Source: an uncultured Lachnospiraceae bacterium (lineage in GTDB: Bacteria; Bacillota; Clostridia; Lachnospirales; Lachnospiraceae). Taken from it: a stretch of 50,286 nucleotides of DNA. The position numbers were made by a program, and so were the translations under genes. Location of the stretch: the NCBI GenBank assembly GCA_902476265.1, contig CABSCP010000035.1:1-50286 (forward strand), given 5' to 3'. Positions 35,194 to 44,327 of this stretch are shown here, piece by piece (position 1 is the stretch's first letter; every line of letters starts with the position of its first letter). Below the pieces are notes generated by a model that ran no database searches, was not told the origin of the DNA, and saw only the letters and a list, made by a program, of their open reading frames with translations.

Positions 35194-37539
35194 ATGATGA
35201 AGCTGATCATTGATACCACAACAAAAGGACAGCCGATTTCCGATCTGTACGGCATTTTTTTCGAGGATTTGAATCATGCCGCAGACGGGGGACTGTATGC
35301 GGAACTGATCCGGAACCGGGCATTTGAGTTTGATCCCGTTGATCATCCCTCTTATGACCATCTCACCGGCTGGGAGCGGATCGGAACAAAAGAGGAGATA
35401 AACCTCCAAATTGTGACGGGCAATCCGGTGAGCTGCAAAAATCCCCATTATCTGGCCATGGATATCCGGCAGCCGGGAAGGGACGCAGGCGTGTATAACG
35501 CAGGCTTTCATAACGGCATTTATTTGAAAGAAGGAGAGGGGTATCTTTTTTCCTGCCGGGCGAAGCGGGAACAGGATTTGGCAGAACCGCTGAGGGTTTC
35601 CCTGCAGGACAGTAGCGGAAGGATACTGGCGCAGGAGAAAATCTTTTTGACGGAGGAATGGGAAAAATATGAATTTACTCTCAATCCCGCCCAAACGGTA
35701 TCGGACGGAAGGCTTGCACTGATTCCCTGTGGAAGGGGAAAAGTATATCTTGATTTTGTATCTCTGTTTCCGGAGGATACCTATAAAGGAAGAAAAGGCG
35801 GCCTGCGCCGGGATATCGCAGAACTTTTAGAGGACATGCATCCCAAATTCATGCGTTTCCCGGGAGGCTGTCTGACTCATGACGGCGCGCTGGACCCGGA
35901 TGCCAGGGATGCCCAGTACCGTTGGAAAAATACGGTAGGCCCCATTGAAAAACGTCCGGCCAGGAGAAACAACTGGGGCTATCATCAGACGCTGGGACTG
36001 GGATTTTATGAACTGTTCCAGTTTTGTGAGGACATCGGCGCCAAACCGCTGCCGGTCATTTCGCCGGGGTACGATCCTCATCATCACAGGGAAGCACCGC
36101 TGGAATCGATGCAGTATTTCGTGGAGGAAGCGCTGGATCTGATCGAATTTGCAAACGGCCCTGTCGACAGCGGATACGGCAGCCTGAGAGCGCAGATGGG
36201 ACACCCGGCCCCGTTTGGAATGGAGTATCTGGGAATCGGAAATGAGGAGGTGGGCGAACCTTTCTTTGAGAGATACCGGATCGTGGCGGATGCAGTGCGG
36301 GCCCGCTATCCGGAAATAAAGCTGATCGGCACCAGCGGCCCTTTTGCCGCGGGCGGCGAATATGAGAGAGGCTGGCGTCATGCCCGGGAGGACGGCGCAG
36401 ATCTGGTGGACGAGCATTACTATATGGCTCCCCAATGGTTTTTGGCAAACCATCACCGCTATGACGGATTTTCACCGGAGGGACCCAAGGTGTTTTTAGG
36501 GGAATATGCATCCTGGGGAAACACCTGGTACAATGCGCTGTGTGAAGCTTCCTTTATGATCGGGCTGGAAAAAAATGCGGGTGCGGTAGGGCTGGCCTGC
36601 TATGCGCCCATGCTCTGCAACGTGGATTATGTCAACTGGAAGCCGGATCTGATCTGGTTTGACAGCCACCGCTGTTTTGGCAGCGCCAACTATTATGTTC
36701 AGAAGCTTTTCATGGAAAACCAGGGCTGCCATACGTTAAAAATCATGCAGGAGGACGCGCCCAAACCGCTCTGCCTGACGGAGAAACCGGACCGGATTTG
36801 GGGCAGGATCAGGCTGTCCGGCGATAACAGTACGGTGGAATACGGGGAAATCGTCTTCTGCGATGAGGATACCGGGGAAATGATAACCTATGACGGCGGT
36901 CGGGTGAAGGCAGGGGAGGACGGAATATTCCTGCCGGACACAGAGGCCGCAAACTATTCTCTGTCCATGAAGGCAAAGGAAGTGGAAGGCTTGTGCGGTT
37001 TCCGGATTTATTTTGGGGAAAAAGACGAAAAGAACGGATTTTGCTGGTCACTTGGGGGATGGCAGAATCAGGATACCATTGTTTCCGAAATCACAGAGGG
37101 AAGAAATTCCGATCTGAGCCAATATCTGATGACGGTGGAGAAAAACAGGGAGTACGAACTGAAACTGCAGGTAAAAGGGCGCAGGATATGCACCTTCATC
37201 GACGGGAAAAAATATCATGACATCCAGGCCCGGCCGGTGACGGTGGAAGCCCTGTATCCAGCTGCGGCGATGGATGAAAACGGCGATATTCTGGTCAAAG
37301 CCGTGAATGTTTCCGGACAGAAGCGCAGGGCCGAAGTGCATTTGCAGGGGCTTTTTGCAGGGACACACCGGATGAAAGTGAGCTTTATGGGCGGCTTTTT
37401 GGGGGACGAAGAAAACAGTTTTGAGCACCCGGACCGGATTAAACCTTCCGTCACGGAGCGCTCTTTTGAGGGGGACAGCCTGGAATGGGAGTTCCCGGCC
37501 CAGTCCATCACATTTTTCAGAATCGGAACGGAGAAATAA
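35194..37539 (+). CDS. Alpha-L-arabinofuranosidase, GH51, with inserted concanavalin-like domain
   Basis: This 781-residue cytoplasmic enzyme releases arabinofuranose from arabinan or arabinoxylan fragments. The start LYGIFFEDLNHAADGGLYAELIRNRAFE is typical of GH51. A CBM-like beta domain follows (about 60-190), then the catalytic barrel with acid/base Glu349 in GIGNEEVG and nucleophile Glu437 in FLGEYASW. Residues about 534-675 look like a LamG/DUF1080-type beta-sandwich (SLGGWQNQD, VEKNREYELKLQVKGRRI) inserted before the usual C-terminal GH51 sandwich. No signal peptide is seen. It is followed five bases later by a GH43 gene, so the two probably act together. No transporter is encoded beside them. 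Confidence 0.93.
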   Translation: MMKLIIDTTTKGQPISDLYGIFFEDLNHAADGGLYAELIRNRAFEFDPVDHPSYDHLTGWERIGTKEEINLQIVTGNPVSCKNPHYLAMDIRQPGRDAGVYNAGFHNGIYLKEGEGYLFSCRAKREQDLAEPLRVSLQDSSGRILAQEKIFLTEEWEKYEFTLNPAQTVSDGRLALIPCGRGKVYLDFVSLFPEDTYKGRKGGLRRDIAELLEDMHPKFMRFPGGCLTHDGALDPDARDAQYRWKNTVGPIEKRPARRNNWGYHQTLGLGFYELFQFCEDIGAKPLPVISPGYDPHHHREAPLESMQYFVEEALDLIEFANGPVDSGYGSLRAQMGHPAPFGMEYLGIGNEEVGEPFFERYRIVADAVRARYPEIKLIGTSGPFAAGGEYERGWRHAREDGADLVDEHYYMAPQWFLANHHRYDGFSPEGPKVFLGEYASWGNTWYNALCEASFMIGLEKNAGAVGLACYAPMLCNVDYVNWKPDLIWFDSHRCFGSANYYVQKLFMENQGCHTLKIMQEDAPKPLCLTEKPDRIWGRIRLSGDNSTVEYGEIVFCDEDTGEMITYDGGRVKAGEDGIFLPDTEAANYSLSMKAKEVEGLCGFRIYFGEKDEKNGFCWSLGGWQNQDTIVSEITEGRNSDLSQYLMTVEKNREYELKLQVKGRRICTFIDGKKYHDIQARPVTVEALYPAAAMDENGDILVKAVNVSGQKRRAEVHLQGLFAGTHRMKVSFMGGFLGDEENSFEHPDRIKPSVTERSFEGDSLEWEFPAQSITFFRIGTEK

Positions 37540-37544
37540 GAAAT

Positions 37545-39338
37545 ATGGCAGGTTATTTATTTGTACATTTTATCGGGGAACAAAAGGATGGGGAACAGAT
37601 TTATTTTTCCCTCAGCAAAGACGGGCTGCACTGGCAGGACTTAAACGGCTATCGCCCGATCCTGTATTCCGGCATCGGGGAGAAGGGGGTGCGGGATCCG
37701 TTCTGCGTGCGGGATGAGAAAAACGGGAAATTTTACCTGATCGCCACAGACCTGCGCATTGAGGCGGGAAAAGGCTGGGACAGCGCGGTGCACAGCGGCA
37801 GCAGGGATCTGATCGTGTGGGAATCAAACGATCTTGTACACTGGTCCAAAGAGCGCAGCATCACCGTGGGAGTGGAAGGAGCGGGCTGTGTGTGGGCTCC
37901 GGAAGCGGTTTATGATCCCCAAAAGGAAGCCTTTTTCGTATTCTGGGCTTCCCATGTGAAAAAGGAAGAGAACAGGGAAGGCAAGCACCGCATTTACGGG
38001 GCCTATACCAAAGATTTCCGGGAATTTTCCCCGGCAGCGGAATATCTGGAAAAAGCCTGTGATGTGATCGACACCACCATGCTGTATGAGAATGGGCGCT
38101 ATTACCGTTTTTCGAAGGATGAAACCACGAAGCGCATCTGTATGGAACGGGCGGAAAGTCTGAGCGGAAGCTTTGAAGAGATCAAAAGCGGGGTTCTGGA
38201 GGATCTTTACGGAGTGGAAGGACCGGAAATTTATGTACTGCCCGACGGCAGATACTGCCTGATTGTGGATCAGTTTGCGGCAGGGAAAGGGTATCTTCCT
38301 TTGGTGACGACAGATCTGGACAGCGGGGCATTTACGATCCTGCCCAACCGGGACTATGATCTGGGCGTACTGAAGAAAAGGCACGGCGGGATTTTGAAGA
38401 TTACGGATGAGGAATATGACCGCCTTCTGTCGGCATACGGCCGGACAAACCCTGTGCTGCCGGGGCTGTTCGCAGATCCGGATATCGCAGTTTTTGACGG
38501 AACCTTCTATCTTTATCCCACCACGGACGGCTTCGACGGCTGGGGCGGCACACAGTTTTTTGTTTTCACCTCCACAGACGGCCTGCATTACCAAAAAGGC
38601 CCCATGATCGTGGATGTGGCGTCAGAACAGGTGCCCTGGGCGGTGAGCCATGCCTGGGCGCCCTGCATTGCCCACAGAGGGGATACCTGGTATTTTTATT
38701 TCTGTGCCAAGGACAACACGGGTACTTCCTGCATCGGTATGGCATATGCGAAACATCCCGAAGGCCCCTTTACAGCGATGCCGGCTCCATTTGTGACCAT
38801 GGCGCTGGCTGCGGAAAACGGCCTGAAGGTGAGTCAGACCATCGACCCTTCTGTTTACCGGGAAGGGGACGACTGGTATTTGCTTTTCGGCAACGGGGAA
38901 GGGGCGGTTATCGGAAAACTGACCGAAACCATGGACGCCTTTGTGCCGGGCTCACTCAAAAATCTGGAAGGTCTTGTGGATTTCAGGGAGGCTGTAACCG
39001 TGCTGAAACGGGACGGCATTTATCATTTCACCTGGTCCTGTGACGACACCGGCAGCGAAAATTACCACATCAATTACGGAACAGCCCAAAATCTCTACGG
39101 ACCGGTCACCTATCGGTATCCGGTGTTGGAGAAAGACCCTGCCCGGGACATTCTGGGTACGGGACACCATTCCGTCACCCGCATTCCCGGACAGGATAAC
39201 TATGTGATCGCTTATCACCGGTTTGCCACACCTACGGAAAGGTATCCGGAGGGCAAGGGATTCCACCGGGAAACCTGCATCGCGGCGCTGACCTTTGGAG
39301 AAGACGGACTGATGCAGAAGGTGAAGATGGCGGACTGA
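37545..39338 (+). CDS. Tandem GH43-like glycosidase (two five-blade propeller modules)
   Basis: This 597-residue protein contains two GH43-type modules. Module 1 (about 1-295) shows GVRDPFCVRD, WAPEAVYDP and VEGPEIYVL, matching the three acidic residues of a GH43 site. Module 2 (about 300-597) starts NPVLPGLFADPDIAVFDGTFYLYPT and shows WAPCIAHRGDTWYFYF and TIDPSVYREGDDWYLLF. Family enzymes are beta-xylosidases or arabinofuranosidases/arabinanases. The protein has no signal peptide and follows the GH51 gene directly (GGAG ribosome site overlapping its end). Which module is active, or both, cannot be decided here; in module 2 the general acid is not obvious. Confidence 0.88.
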   Translation: MAGYLFVHFIGEQKDGEQIYFSLSKDGLHWQDLNGYRPILYSGIGEKGVRDPFCVRDEKNGKFYLIATDLRIEAGKGWDSAVHSGSRDLIVWESNDLVHWSKERSITVGVEGAGCVWAPEAVYDPQKEAFFVFWASHVKKEENREGKHRIYGAYTKDFREFSPAAEYLEKACDVIDTTMLYENGRYYRFSKDETTKRICMERAESLSGSFEEIKSGVLEDLYGVEGPEIYVLPDGRYCLIVDQFAAGKGYLPLVTTDLDSGAFTILPNRDYDLGVLKKRHGGILKITDEEYDRLLSAYGRTNPVLPGLFADPDIAVFDGTFYLYPTTDGFDGWGGTQFFVFTSTDGLHYQKGPMIVDVASEQVPWAVSHAWAPCIAHRGDTWYFYFCAKDNTGTSCIGMAYAKHPEGPFTAMPAPFVTMALAAENGLKVSQTIDPSVYREGDDWYLLFGNGEGAVIGKLTETMDAFVPGSLKNLEGLVDFREAVTVLKRDGIYHFTWSCDDTGSENYHINYGTAQNLYGPVTYRYPVLEKDPARDILGTGHHSVTRIPGQDNYVIAYHRFATPTERYPEGKGFHRETCIAALTFGEDGLMQKVKMAD

Positions 39339-39364
39339 AAAAGCATAATTTTTGCGGTCCGGGA

Positions 39365-39393
39365 TTGACAGAAGCCGGATTCTGCACTATGAT
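39365..39393 (+). promoter_or_regulatory. Promoter of the FMN riboswitch / ribU unit
   Basis: A consensus TTGACA (39365-39370), a 17-base spacer and TATGAT (39388-39393), about 58 bases before the riboswitch. Confidence 0.8.
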
Positions 39394-39450
39394 AAAAAAC
39401 AGCAGGAAAAATAAGAACCTCATTCCTGCGGAAAACAGAATAAGGCAAAG

Positions 39451-39576
39451 TTCTTCAGGGTCGGGTGAAAGTCCCAACCGGTGGTAAAGCCCACGAGCCG
39501 CAAGGCATGATTCGGTGACCGTCCGCGAAAGCGGTGGAATTCCGAGGCCGACAGTACAGTCTGGATGAAAGAAGAA
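39451..39576 (+). ncRNA. FMN riboswitch (RFN element)
   Basis: The closing helix TTCTTC (39451-39456) pairs with GAAGAA (39571-39576). The conserved RFN blocks are all present: GGGTGAAAGTCCC, AACCGGTGGTAAAGCCC, GATTCGGTGA, ATTCCGAGGCCGACAGT and ACAGTCTGGATGAAAGAAG. Binding of FMN should promote the downstream terminator hairpin and shut off ribU. Confidence 0.97.
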
Positions 39577-39656
39577 AACCATAAAAGCGCAGGCGCAGGG
39601 ACCGTTGCAGCCGTTCGGTTTCACGGCGGATGCCCTGTGTGGAAAACGGCGATATG

Positions 39657-39690
39657 GCCCGGAAGAAGCATTTTTCTTCCGGGCTTTTTT
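39657..39690 (+). terminator. Riboswitch-controlled terminator before ribU
   Basis: GCCCGGAAGAA (39657-39667) pairs with TTCTTCCGGGC (39674-39684), then six T residues. It lies 81 bases after the aptamer and 85 bases before the start codon, the expression platform of the riboswitch. Confidence 0.9.
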
Positions 39691-39774
39691 GCGGGCGGAC
39701 GCACATGTTACCGGTCCGCCGTAAAAAAGCCGTATGAGAACTTTCCTTCGTATTTTGAAAGGAGAAAGTAAAAA

Positions 39775-40515
39775 ATGAACACAGTATGGCAGACAATTTC
39801 CGAAAACGTGGTATTTGTCCTGGAATTTCTGGGACTGGTCCTCCTCATGTTTTTGATCTCCTATGGGATCGAAAAGCATGTGAAAAAAAAGAATGGGGAT
39901 AAGGAACGGATCCTTGCCACCAGAAAAATCGCTTTTATCGGCGCCTTTTCCGCAGTTTCCGCCATTCTCATGGCGCTGGATTTCCCGGTCCCTTTTGCGC
40001 CGCCCTTTTACAAGATCGACTTTTCGGACCTTCCGGCGCTGATCGGGGCTTTTGCCTATGGCCCGGTTGCAGGCATTATGGTGGAGTTTTGTAAAATAGT
40101 GATCAAAATTTTTATTAAACCGTCCAGCACAGCCTTTGTGGGCGAGCTTGCAAACTTTGTAATCAGCTCTACGCTGGTGCTTCCGGCATCCGTCTTTTAC
40201 CTGGAGAAGAAAACCAGAAAACGGGCGGTGATCGGCACCGTTGTGGGAACGGTTATCATGACCGTTTTTGCAACCTTCTTTAACGCCGTATACCTGATCC
40301 CCAAATTTTCCCAGCTGTATGGGATGCCCCTGGATTCCATCGTAGCCATGGGCACAGCCATCCACCCTTCCATTGATTCGGTGACCGGACTGGCGGTCCT
40401 GTGTGTGGCGCCTTTAAACTTATTAAAAGGAGTTGTGGTATCCGCAGTGACAATCCTTGTATACAAAAAACTCAGTCCCATGCTGAAAATGACGGCGGGA
40501 CGTCAGGGGAAGTAA
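39775..40515 (+). CDS. ribU: Riboflavin ECF transporter substrate-binding protein RibU
   Basis: This 246-residue membrane S component captures riboflavin and works with a shared EcfA/A'/T module encoded elsewhere. The core begins at RKIAFIGAFSAVSAILMALDFP (about 45-66). The RibU-type stretch FYKIDFSDLPALIGAFAYGPVAG follows, with further helices to residue 235. Control by an FMN riboswitch supports the assignment. The first 40 residues include an additional membrane segment (about 12-30) and a Lys-rich loop, making it longer than common RibU proteins of about 190-200 residues. The ATG at 39775 has GAAAGGAG upstream. Confidence 0.92.
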   Translation: MNTVWQTISENVVFVLEFLGLVLLMFLISYGIEKHVKKKNGDKERILATRKIAFIGAFSAVSAILMALDFPVPFAPPFYKIDFSDLPALIGAFAYGPVAGIMVEFCKIVIKIFIKPSSTAFVGELANFVISSTLVLPASVFYLEKKTRKRAVIGTVVGTVIMTVFATFFNAVYLIPKFSQLYGMPLDSIVAMGTAIHPSIDSVTGLAVLCVAPLNLLKGVVVSAVTILVYKKLSPMLKMTAGRQGK

Positions 40516-40570
40516 AAAGAGTTTCTCAAAGGGAAAACAGGATTTTTGAAATTCCATAACAGAATTGTGT

Positions 40571-40617
40571 TCACCCCGTCCGCTATGGAAAAGCGGCCGG
40601 GGTGATTTTCTTTTTTT
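40571..40617 (+). terminator. Rho-independent terminator after ribU
   Basis: TCACCCCG and TCCGCT pair with the AGCGG and CCGGGGTGA arm, followed by TTTTCTTTTTTT. Confidence 0.88.
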
Positions 40618-40725
40618 GAAAAAATTAAGAAATAATTTAAGAACCTCACGGGATTTTTACAGGTTAAAAGATATAGAATAGTACAATCTCATGTATTTCC
40701 GAAATGACAGGTTGAGAGGAAATGC

Positions 40726-40754
40726 TTGACAAACGGTTTTAATAGTATTATTGT
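40726..40754 (+). promoter_or_regulatory. Promoter of the MacAB-like operon
   Basis: A consensus TTGACA (40726-40731) is followed at 17 bases by TATTGT (40749-40754). The -10 is imperfect and lies inside an inverted repeat. Confidence 0.55.
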
Positions 40755-40758
40755 ACTA
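40743..40758. promoter_or_regulatory. Inverted repeat TAGTA-N6-TACTA over the -10 (operator candidate)
   Basis: The 5-bp arms are perfect complements and the repeat covers the -10 box, where a repressor (GntR/YtrA- or MarR/PadR-type) would block polymerase. No regulator gene is adjacent. Confidence 0.4.
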
Positions 40759-40788
40759 GGTGATTAATACAGAAGGAGCAGGGAAGAT

Positions 40789-41484
40789 ATGGGTGCTTTG
40801 GTTGAAGTGAGGGATATCTGTAAAATTTATAACCCCGGTGAGAATGAGGTGAGAGCCCTGGATCATGTGAATGTGACGATCGATGAGAATGAATTCGTGG
40901 CGATCATCGGACATTCCGGTTCCGGGAAATCAACACTGATGAATATGCTCGGCTGCCTGGATGTGCCCACCAGCGGTTCTTATTTTCTGCATGGGAAGGA
41001 TGTTTCCTCGCTGAGTGATGACGAACTGTCCGATATCAGGAATCAGGAGATCGGATTTATTTTCCAGGGCTTCAATCTGATTCCGAATCTGACTGCGGAA
41101 GAAAATGTGGAACTCCCCTTAATCTACAGAGGGGTGGGGCGCAAAGAGCGCAGGGAACTGTCTCAGAAAGCATTGGCGAAGGTGGGACTGGAAAACCGGA
41201 TGCACCACAAACCTTCCGAAATGTCAGGCGGTCAGCAGCAGAGAGTGGCGATTGCCAGGGCTATCGCCCAGGCGCCTCCGGTGATTTTGGCCGACGAACC
41301 CACAGGTAACCTTGATTCCAACTCCAGCAAGGAAATCATGGGAATCTTAAAGCAGTTACATAAAGAGGGGCGCACGGTGATTTTAATCACCCATGACAAT
41401 GAGATTGCGGCCCAGGCGGAACGTGTGATCCGCATCAAAGACGGAAAAGTGGAAGCTGATTTCATACAGGAGGAATCGAAATGA
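40789..41484 (+). CDS. ABC transporter ATP-binding protein, MacB/LolD type
   Basis: This 231-residue ATPase has Walker A GHSGSGKST near residue 38, signature MSGGQQQRVAIARAIA near 144, Walker B VILADEPTGNLDS near 165, and ITHDNEIA. It is the cytoplasmic engine of a tripartite exporter with the adaptor and permease that follow. The adaptor gene overlaps it by four bases. In Gram-positives such modules export peptides, drugs or lipoprotein-like substrates; the actual cargo is unknown. The ATG at 40789 has AGAAGGAG upstream. Confidence 0.94.
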   Translation: MGALVEVRDICKIYNPGENEVRALDHVNVTIDENEFVAIIGHSGSGKSTLMNMLGCLDVPTSGSYFLHGKDVSSLSDDELSDIRNQEIGFIFQGFNLIPNLTAEENVELPLIYRGVGRKERRELSQKALAKVGLENRMHHKPSEMSGGQQQRVAIARAIAQAPPVILADEPTGNLDSNSSKEIMGILKQLHKEGRTVILITHDNEIAAQAERVIRIKDGKVEADFIQEESK

Positions 41485-43034
41485 GTGAGATGATGGGAAA
41501 TGAAGCAGTACAGGAACAGGAAAGTGCGGTAAAGCCCGATAAGAGGAAAAAGGAAAAGAAGCGCCGGGATAAAAGAGCGGCGGGATCCGGAAAGAAAATC
41601 AAGAAAAGATATATTGTGATCGGGATCATCGTAATCCTGCTTCTGGCGCTCTTTATTTTTTCGAAGGTGACTGCCAAGGATACAACGCTGCCCGTGGTAT
41701 GCGCAACCGCTCATGTGGGCGACGTGGAAGAGACTGTTTCCGCCAGCGGCAAGGTGGGGAGCGCCAGGAAAGAGACTTACTTTTCGCCTGTGGCTTCTAA
41801 GATTGCGGAATTGAACGTGGCAGCCGGAGATGAAGTGAAAGCGGGCGATCTTCTGCTCACTTTTGACACTACGGATCTGGAACAGAGCAAAAAGAAGGCG
41901 GAACTGGAAGTCCAGCAGGCATCCAGCAGCTATCAGAGCGCCATGCAGGAAAGCGGCAAAAACCAGAGCAAATATGCCGACGCTTCCCTGGGGCTGGACG
42001 AACTCAAACAAATGGAAGCCGATCAGAAGCAGTACGTGCAGGGGTTAAAATACCAGCTGGAGGACGATAAGGCGGCAAAAAAGGAAGATTTGTATAACTG
42101 GGATAAGCAGCTGCAGCAGGAACTGAATTACCAGAACCGGAAATTGACGGAGAAGCAGGCGGCAGGCCGGGATACGGAGAAAACCGCCGAAATTATCGAC
42201 AGCATCACCAGCCAGAGGGCGGATGTCCAGAATGAGCTGTCCATGATTGAGAATGATGAAAACATCAAGCAGAAACAGCGCCTGATCGACGCGGAAGAAA
42301 AGAAATTAAATGAGATGACGGAGGAAATCCAGAAGAGAGAATCCAAGCAGACTTCTTCCGAAGGCGGCATTTTAAACGGATACGCGAAGCAGGAGAAAGA
42401 GGTGACCGTGGAAAGCGCAAAGCTCACCGCACAGGCAGCGGCGGACGATCTGGCGGCAGCCCAGGAAGGCATTCGGGCTGAGTTTGACGGGATCGTGACG
42501 GATGTAACCGCGGTGGCAGGCGCAACCGTGACCGAAGGGGCTCAGCTGTTCACGATTGAAAGCAATCAGGATGTTAATGTTACGGTGGAACTGAGTAAAT
42601 ATGATCTGGAAAAGGTGAAAGAAGGACAGCAGGCGGATCTGACCATCGCCGGGGCAGTTTACCAGGGGAAAGTGAAAAAGATCAACCGGATGGCTCAGAA
42701 TAATCAGCAGAATGCACCGGTTATAAAGGCAGACATCACAGTGGAAAACCCGGACGGAAACGTATTTCTGGGCGTGGAAGGAAAGGCCAATATCCATACG
42801 GCAAAATCGGAAGGTACGATTCTTGTTCCCTATGAAGCGGTGAATACGGACATGGAAGGCGATTTCTGTTATCTGGTGAAGGACGGCGTCATTGTAAAAC
42901 AGAAGATTGTGACAGGCATATCAAATGATACTGAGGTGGAGATTAAGGAAGGGATTGCGGAAGGGGATACGGTTGTCACCGCTTCCAATCTGAATCTTAT
43001 GGAAGGGATGCAGGTCACTCCTGTGATCCAGTAA
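41481..43034 (+). CDS. Membrane fusion (adaptor) protein, MacA/HlyD type
   Basis: This 517-residue protein has a very basic N-terminus (about 15-45, rich in KKRR), one membrane helix (about 47-66), then an extracellular adaptor. The first lipoyl-like half contains SASGKVGSARKE, VAAGDEVKAGDLLLTFDTTDLE. A long coiled coil (about 125-315) comes next, rich in Lys, Glu and Gln. The second lipoyl half ends EFDGIVTDVTAVAGATVTEG, followed by the beta-barrel domains. In a Gram-positive cell it cannot bridge to an outer membrane, so it likely guides cargo through the wall or regulates the permease. It starts on the ATGA overlap with the ATPase gene. Confidence 0.92.
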   Translation: MSEMMGNEAVQEQESAVKPDKRKKEKKRRDKRAAGSGKKIKKRYIVIGIIVILLLALFIFSKVTAKDTTLPVVCATAHVGDVEETVSASGKVGSARKETYFSPVASKIAELNVAAGDEVKAGDLLLTFDTTDLEQSKKKAELEVQQASSSYQSAMQESGKNQSKYADASLGLDELKQMEADQKQYVQGLKYQLEDDKAAKKEDLYNWDKQLQQELNYQNRKLTEKQAAGRDTEKTAEIIDSITSQRADVQNELSMIENDENIKQKQRLIDAEEKKLNEMTEEIQKRESKQTSSEGGILNGYAKQEKEVTVESAKLTAQAAADDLAAAQEGIRAEFDGIVTDVTAVAGATVTEGAQLFTIESNQDVNVTVELSKYDLEKVKEGQQADLTIAGAVYQGKVKKINRMAQNNQQNAPVIKADITVENPDGNVFLGVEGKANIHTAKSEGTILVPYEAVNTDMEGDFCYLVKDGVIVKQKIVTGISNDTEVEIKEGIAEGDTVVTASNLNLMEGMQVTPVIQ

Positions 43035-43108
43035 GACAGCAGAACGGTCTGCCCTGCCGTGCCGATAACAAGGACGGCAGGCAGAAACCGGTCATAAAGG
43101 AGAGCAAC

Positions 43109-44323
43109 ATGTCACAGTTTTGGGAATATTTAAAGATTGCGCTGATGAATATCAAGGGCAATAAGGGAAGATCCTTTCTCACCATGCTCGGCATCATCAT
43201 CGGCATCGCTTCCGTTATTTTGATCATTTCCGTCGGCAATGGTGTAAAAGCCGATATCAACGGACAGTTGAATGATATGGCAGGCGGACAGGTGGCGCTT
43301 TATACGGATAACAACCACAATGCGGAGCCCATCTATTTTACGGAAGAGGATTTTGATGCCATTAAGGAGAAGGTGGATCATGTGAAAGGGGTAACGCCTC
43401 TTTATACGATGTATGCCACCACGTCAACCAGAAAGGGAAGCTTTGATCTGCTCATGTCCTGCGGTACTGTGGGATTGGAATACTACAGCAAGGATCCCCT
43501 CGTCAAAGGAAGATTTTTTAACGAAAGCGAATATTATGCGGCAAAAAGAGTCTGCATTGTTACGGAGAGTACGGCAAGGCAGCTCTTCGGAAATACGGAT
43601 GTGCTGGGGATGACCATAAATGTGGATGTTTATGGTATTTCACAGGAATTTGAAATCATCGGCATCCGGCAGGACAGCGCGGCGGGCATGATCAACAGTC
43701 TCAATACAGGCGGGATGCAGATGATGGAAGCGCCCCTTTCCACGCTGGAAACCTTTGGGTTTTATGTGAGTGATTTTGAACAGTTTTATATTATGGGGGA
43801 AGGCAATGAGTATGCTTCCCAAATCGCGAAGGAAAGTGTGAACCTGATGGAAAAACGCCACAATGTCAGAGGACAGGGCGCTATCATGGTACAGAACTTC
43901 AACGATGCGCTGGCACAGGTGAACTCCGTATTGGGCAGCGTCACGGTGTTCGTGGTGCTGGTAGCCGCGATCTCCCTTCTGGTGGGCGGCATCGGTGTCA
44001 TGAATATCATGCTGGTATCCGTTACGGAAAGGACCCGGGAAATCGGGATTCGCAAATCCCTGGGCGCCAGAACAGCCTCCATCCTGTTCCAGTTTCTGTC
44101 GGAATCGGCTATCATCACGCTGGTGGGCGGACTCATCGGCATTCTGCTGGGAGTGCTTGGCGCTGTAGGCGTCTGCTCGATGATCGGGTACACGGCCCAG
44201 GTCAGAGTGAGCACCGTGCTGGGCGCATCCTTGTTTTCATCGGCGGTGGGCATATTCTTTGGCATTTATCCTGCCAGAAAAGCCGCAAAAATGAGTCCTA
44301 TCGATGCATTGAGATATGAATAA
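43109..44323 (+). CDS. ABC transporter permease, MacB/FtsX type
   Basis: This 404-residue permease has one N-terminal membrane helix (about 22-44, FLTMLGIIIGIASVILIISVG), a large extracellular MacB-PCD domain (about 50-270) and three C-terminal helices from about 275 onward. Conserved phrases are GGIGVMNIMLVSVTERTREIGIRKSLGAR, and it ends with SPIDALRYE as MacB proteins do. It is the last gene of the three-gene operon. The AAAGGAG site is good. A terminator follows at once. Confidence 0.95.
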   Translation: MSQFWEYLKIALMNIKGNKGRSFLTMLGIIIGIASVILIISVGNGVKADINGQLNDMAGGQVALYTDNNHNAEPIYFTEEDFDAIKEKVDHVKGVTPLYTMYATTSTRKGSFDLLMSCGTVGLEYYSKDPLVKGRFFNESEYYAAKRVCIVTESTARQLFGNTDVLGMTINVDVYGISQEFEIIGIRQDSAAGMINSLNTGGMQMMEAPLSTLETFGFYVSDFEQFYIMGEGNEYASQIAKESVNLMEKRHNVRGQGAIMVQNFNDALAQVNSVLGSVTVFVVLVAAISLLVGGIGVMNIMLVSVTERTREIGIRKSLGARTASILFQFLSESAIITLVGGLIGILLGVLGAVGVCSMIGYTAQVRVSTVLGASLFSSAVGIFFGIYPARKAAKMSPIDALRYE

Positions 44324-44327
44324 AGGT

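Noticed and set aside
39232..40365. 377-codon minus-strand frame covering the FMN riboswitch and ribU
   Set aside because: It runs through a conserved riboswitch and terminator and shows no family features, so it is a shadow frame.
40625..40643. TTAAGAA direct repeat near the MacAB-like operon
   Set aside because: Two copies lie 12 bases apart, not 11, far from the promoter in an AT-rich stretch; chance is likely.
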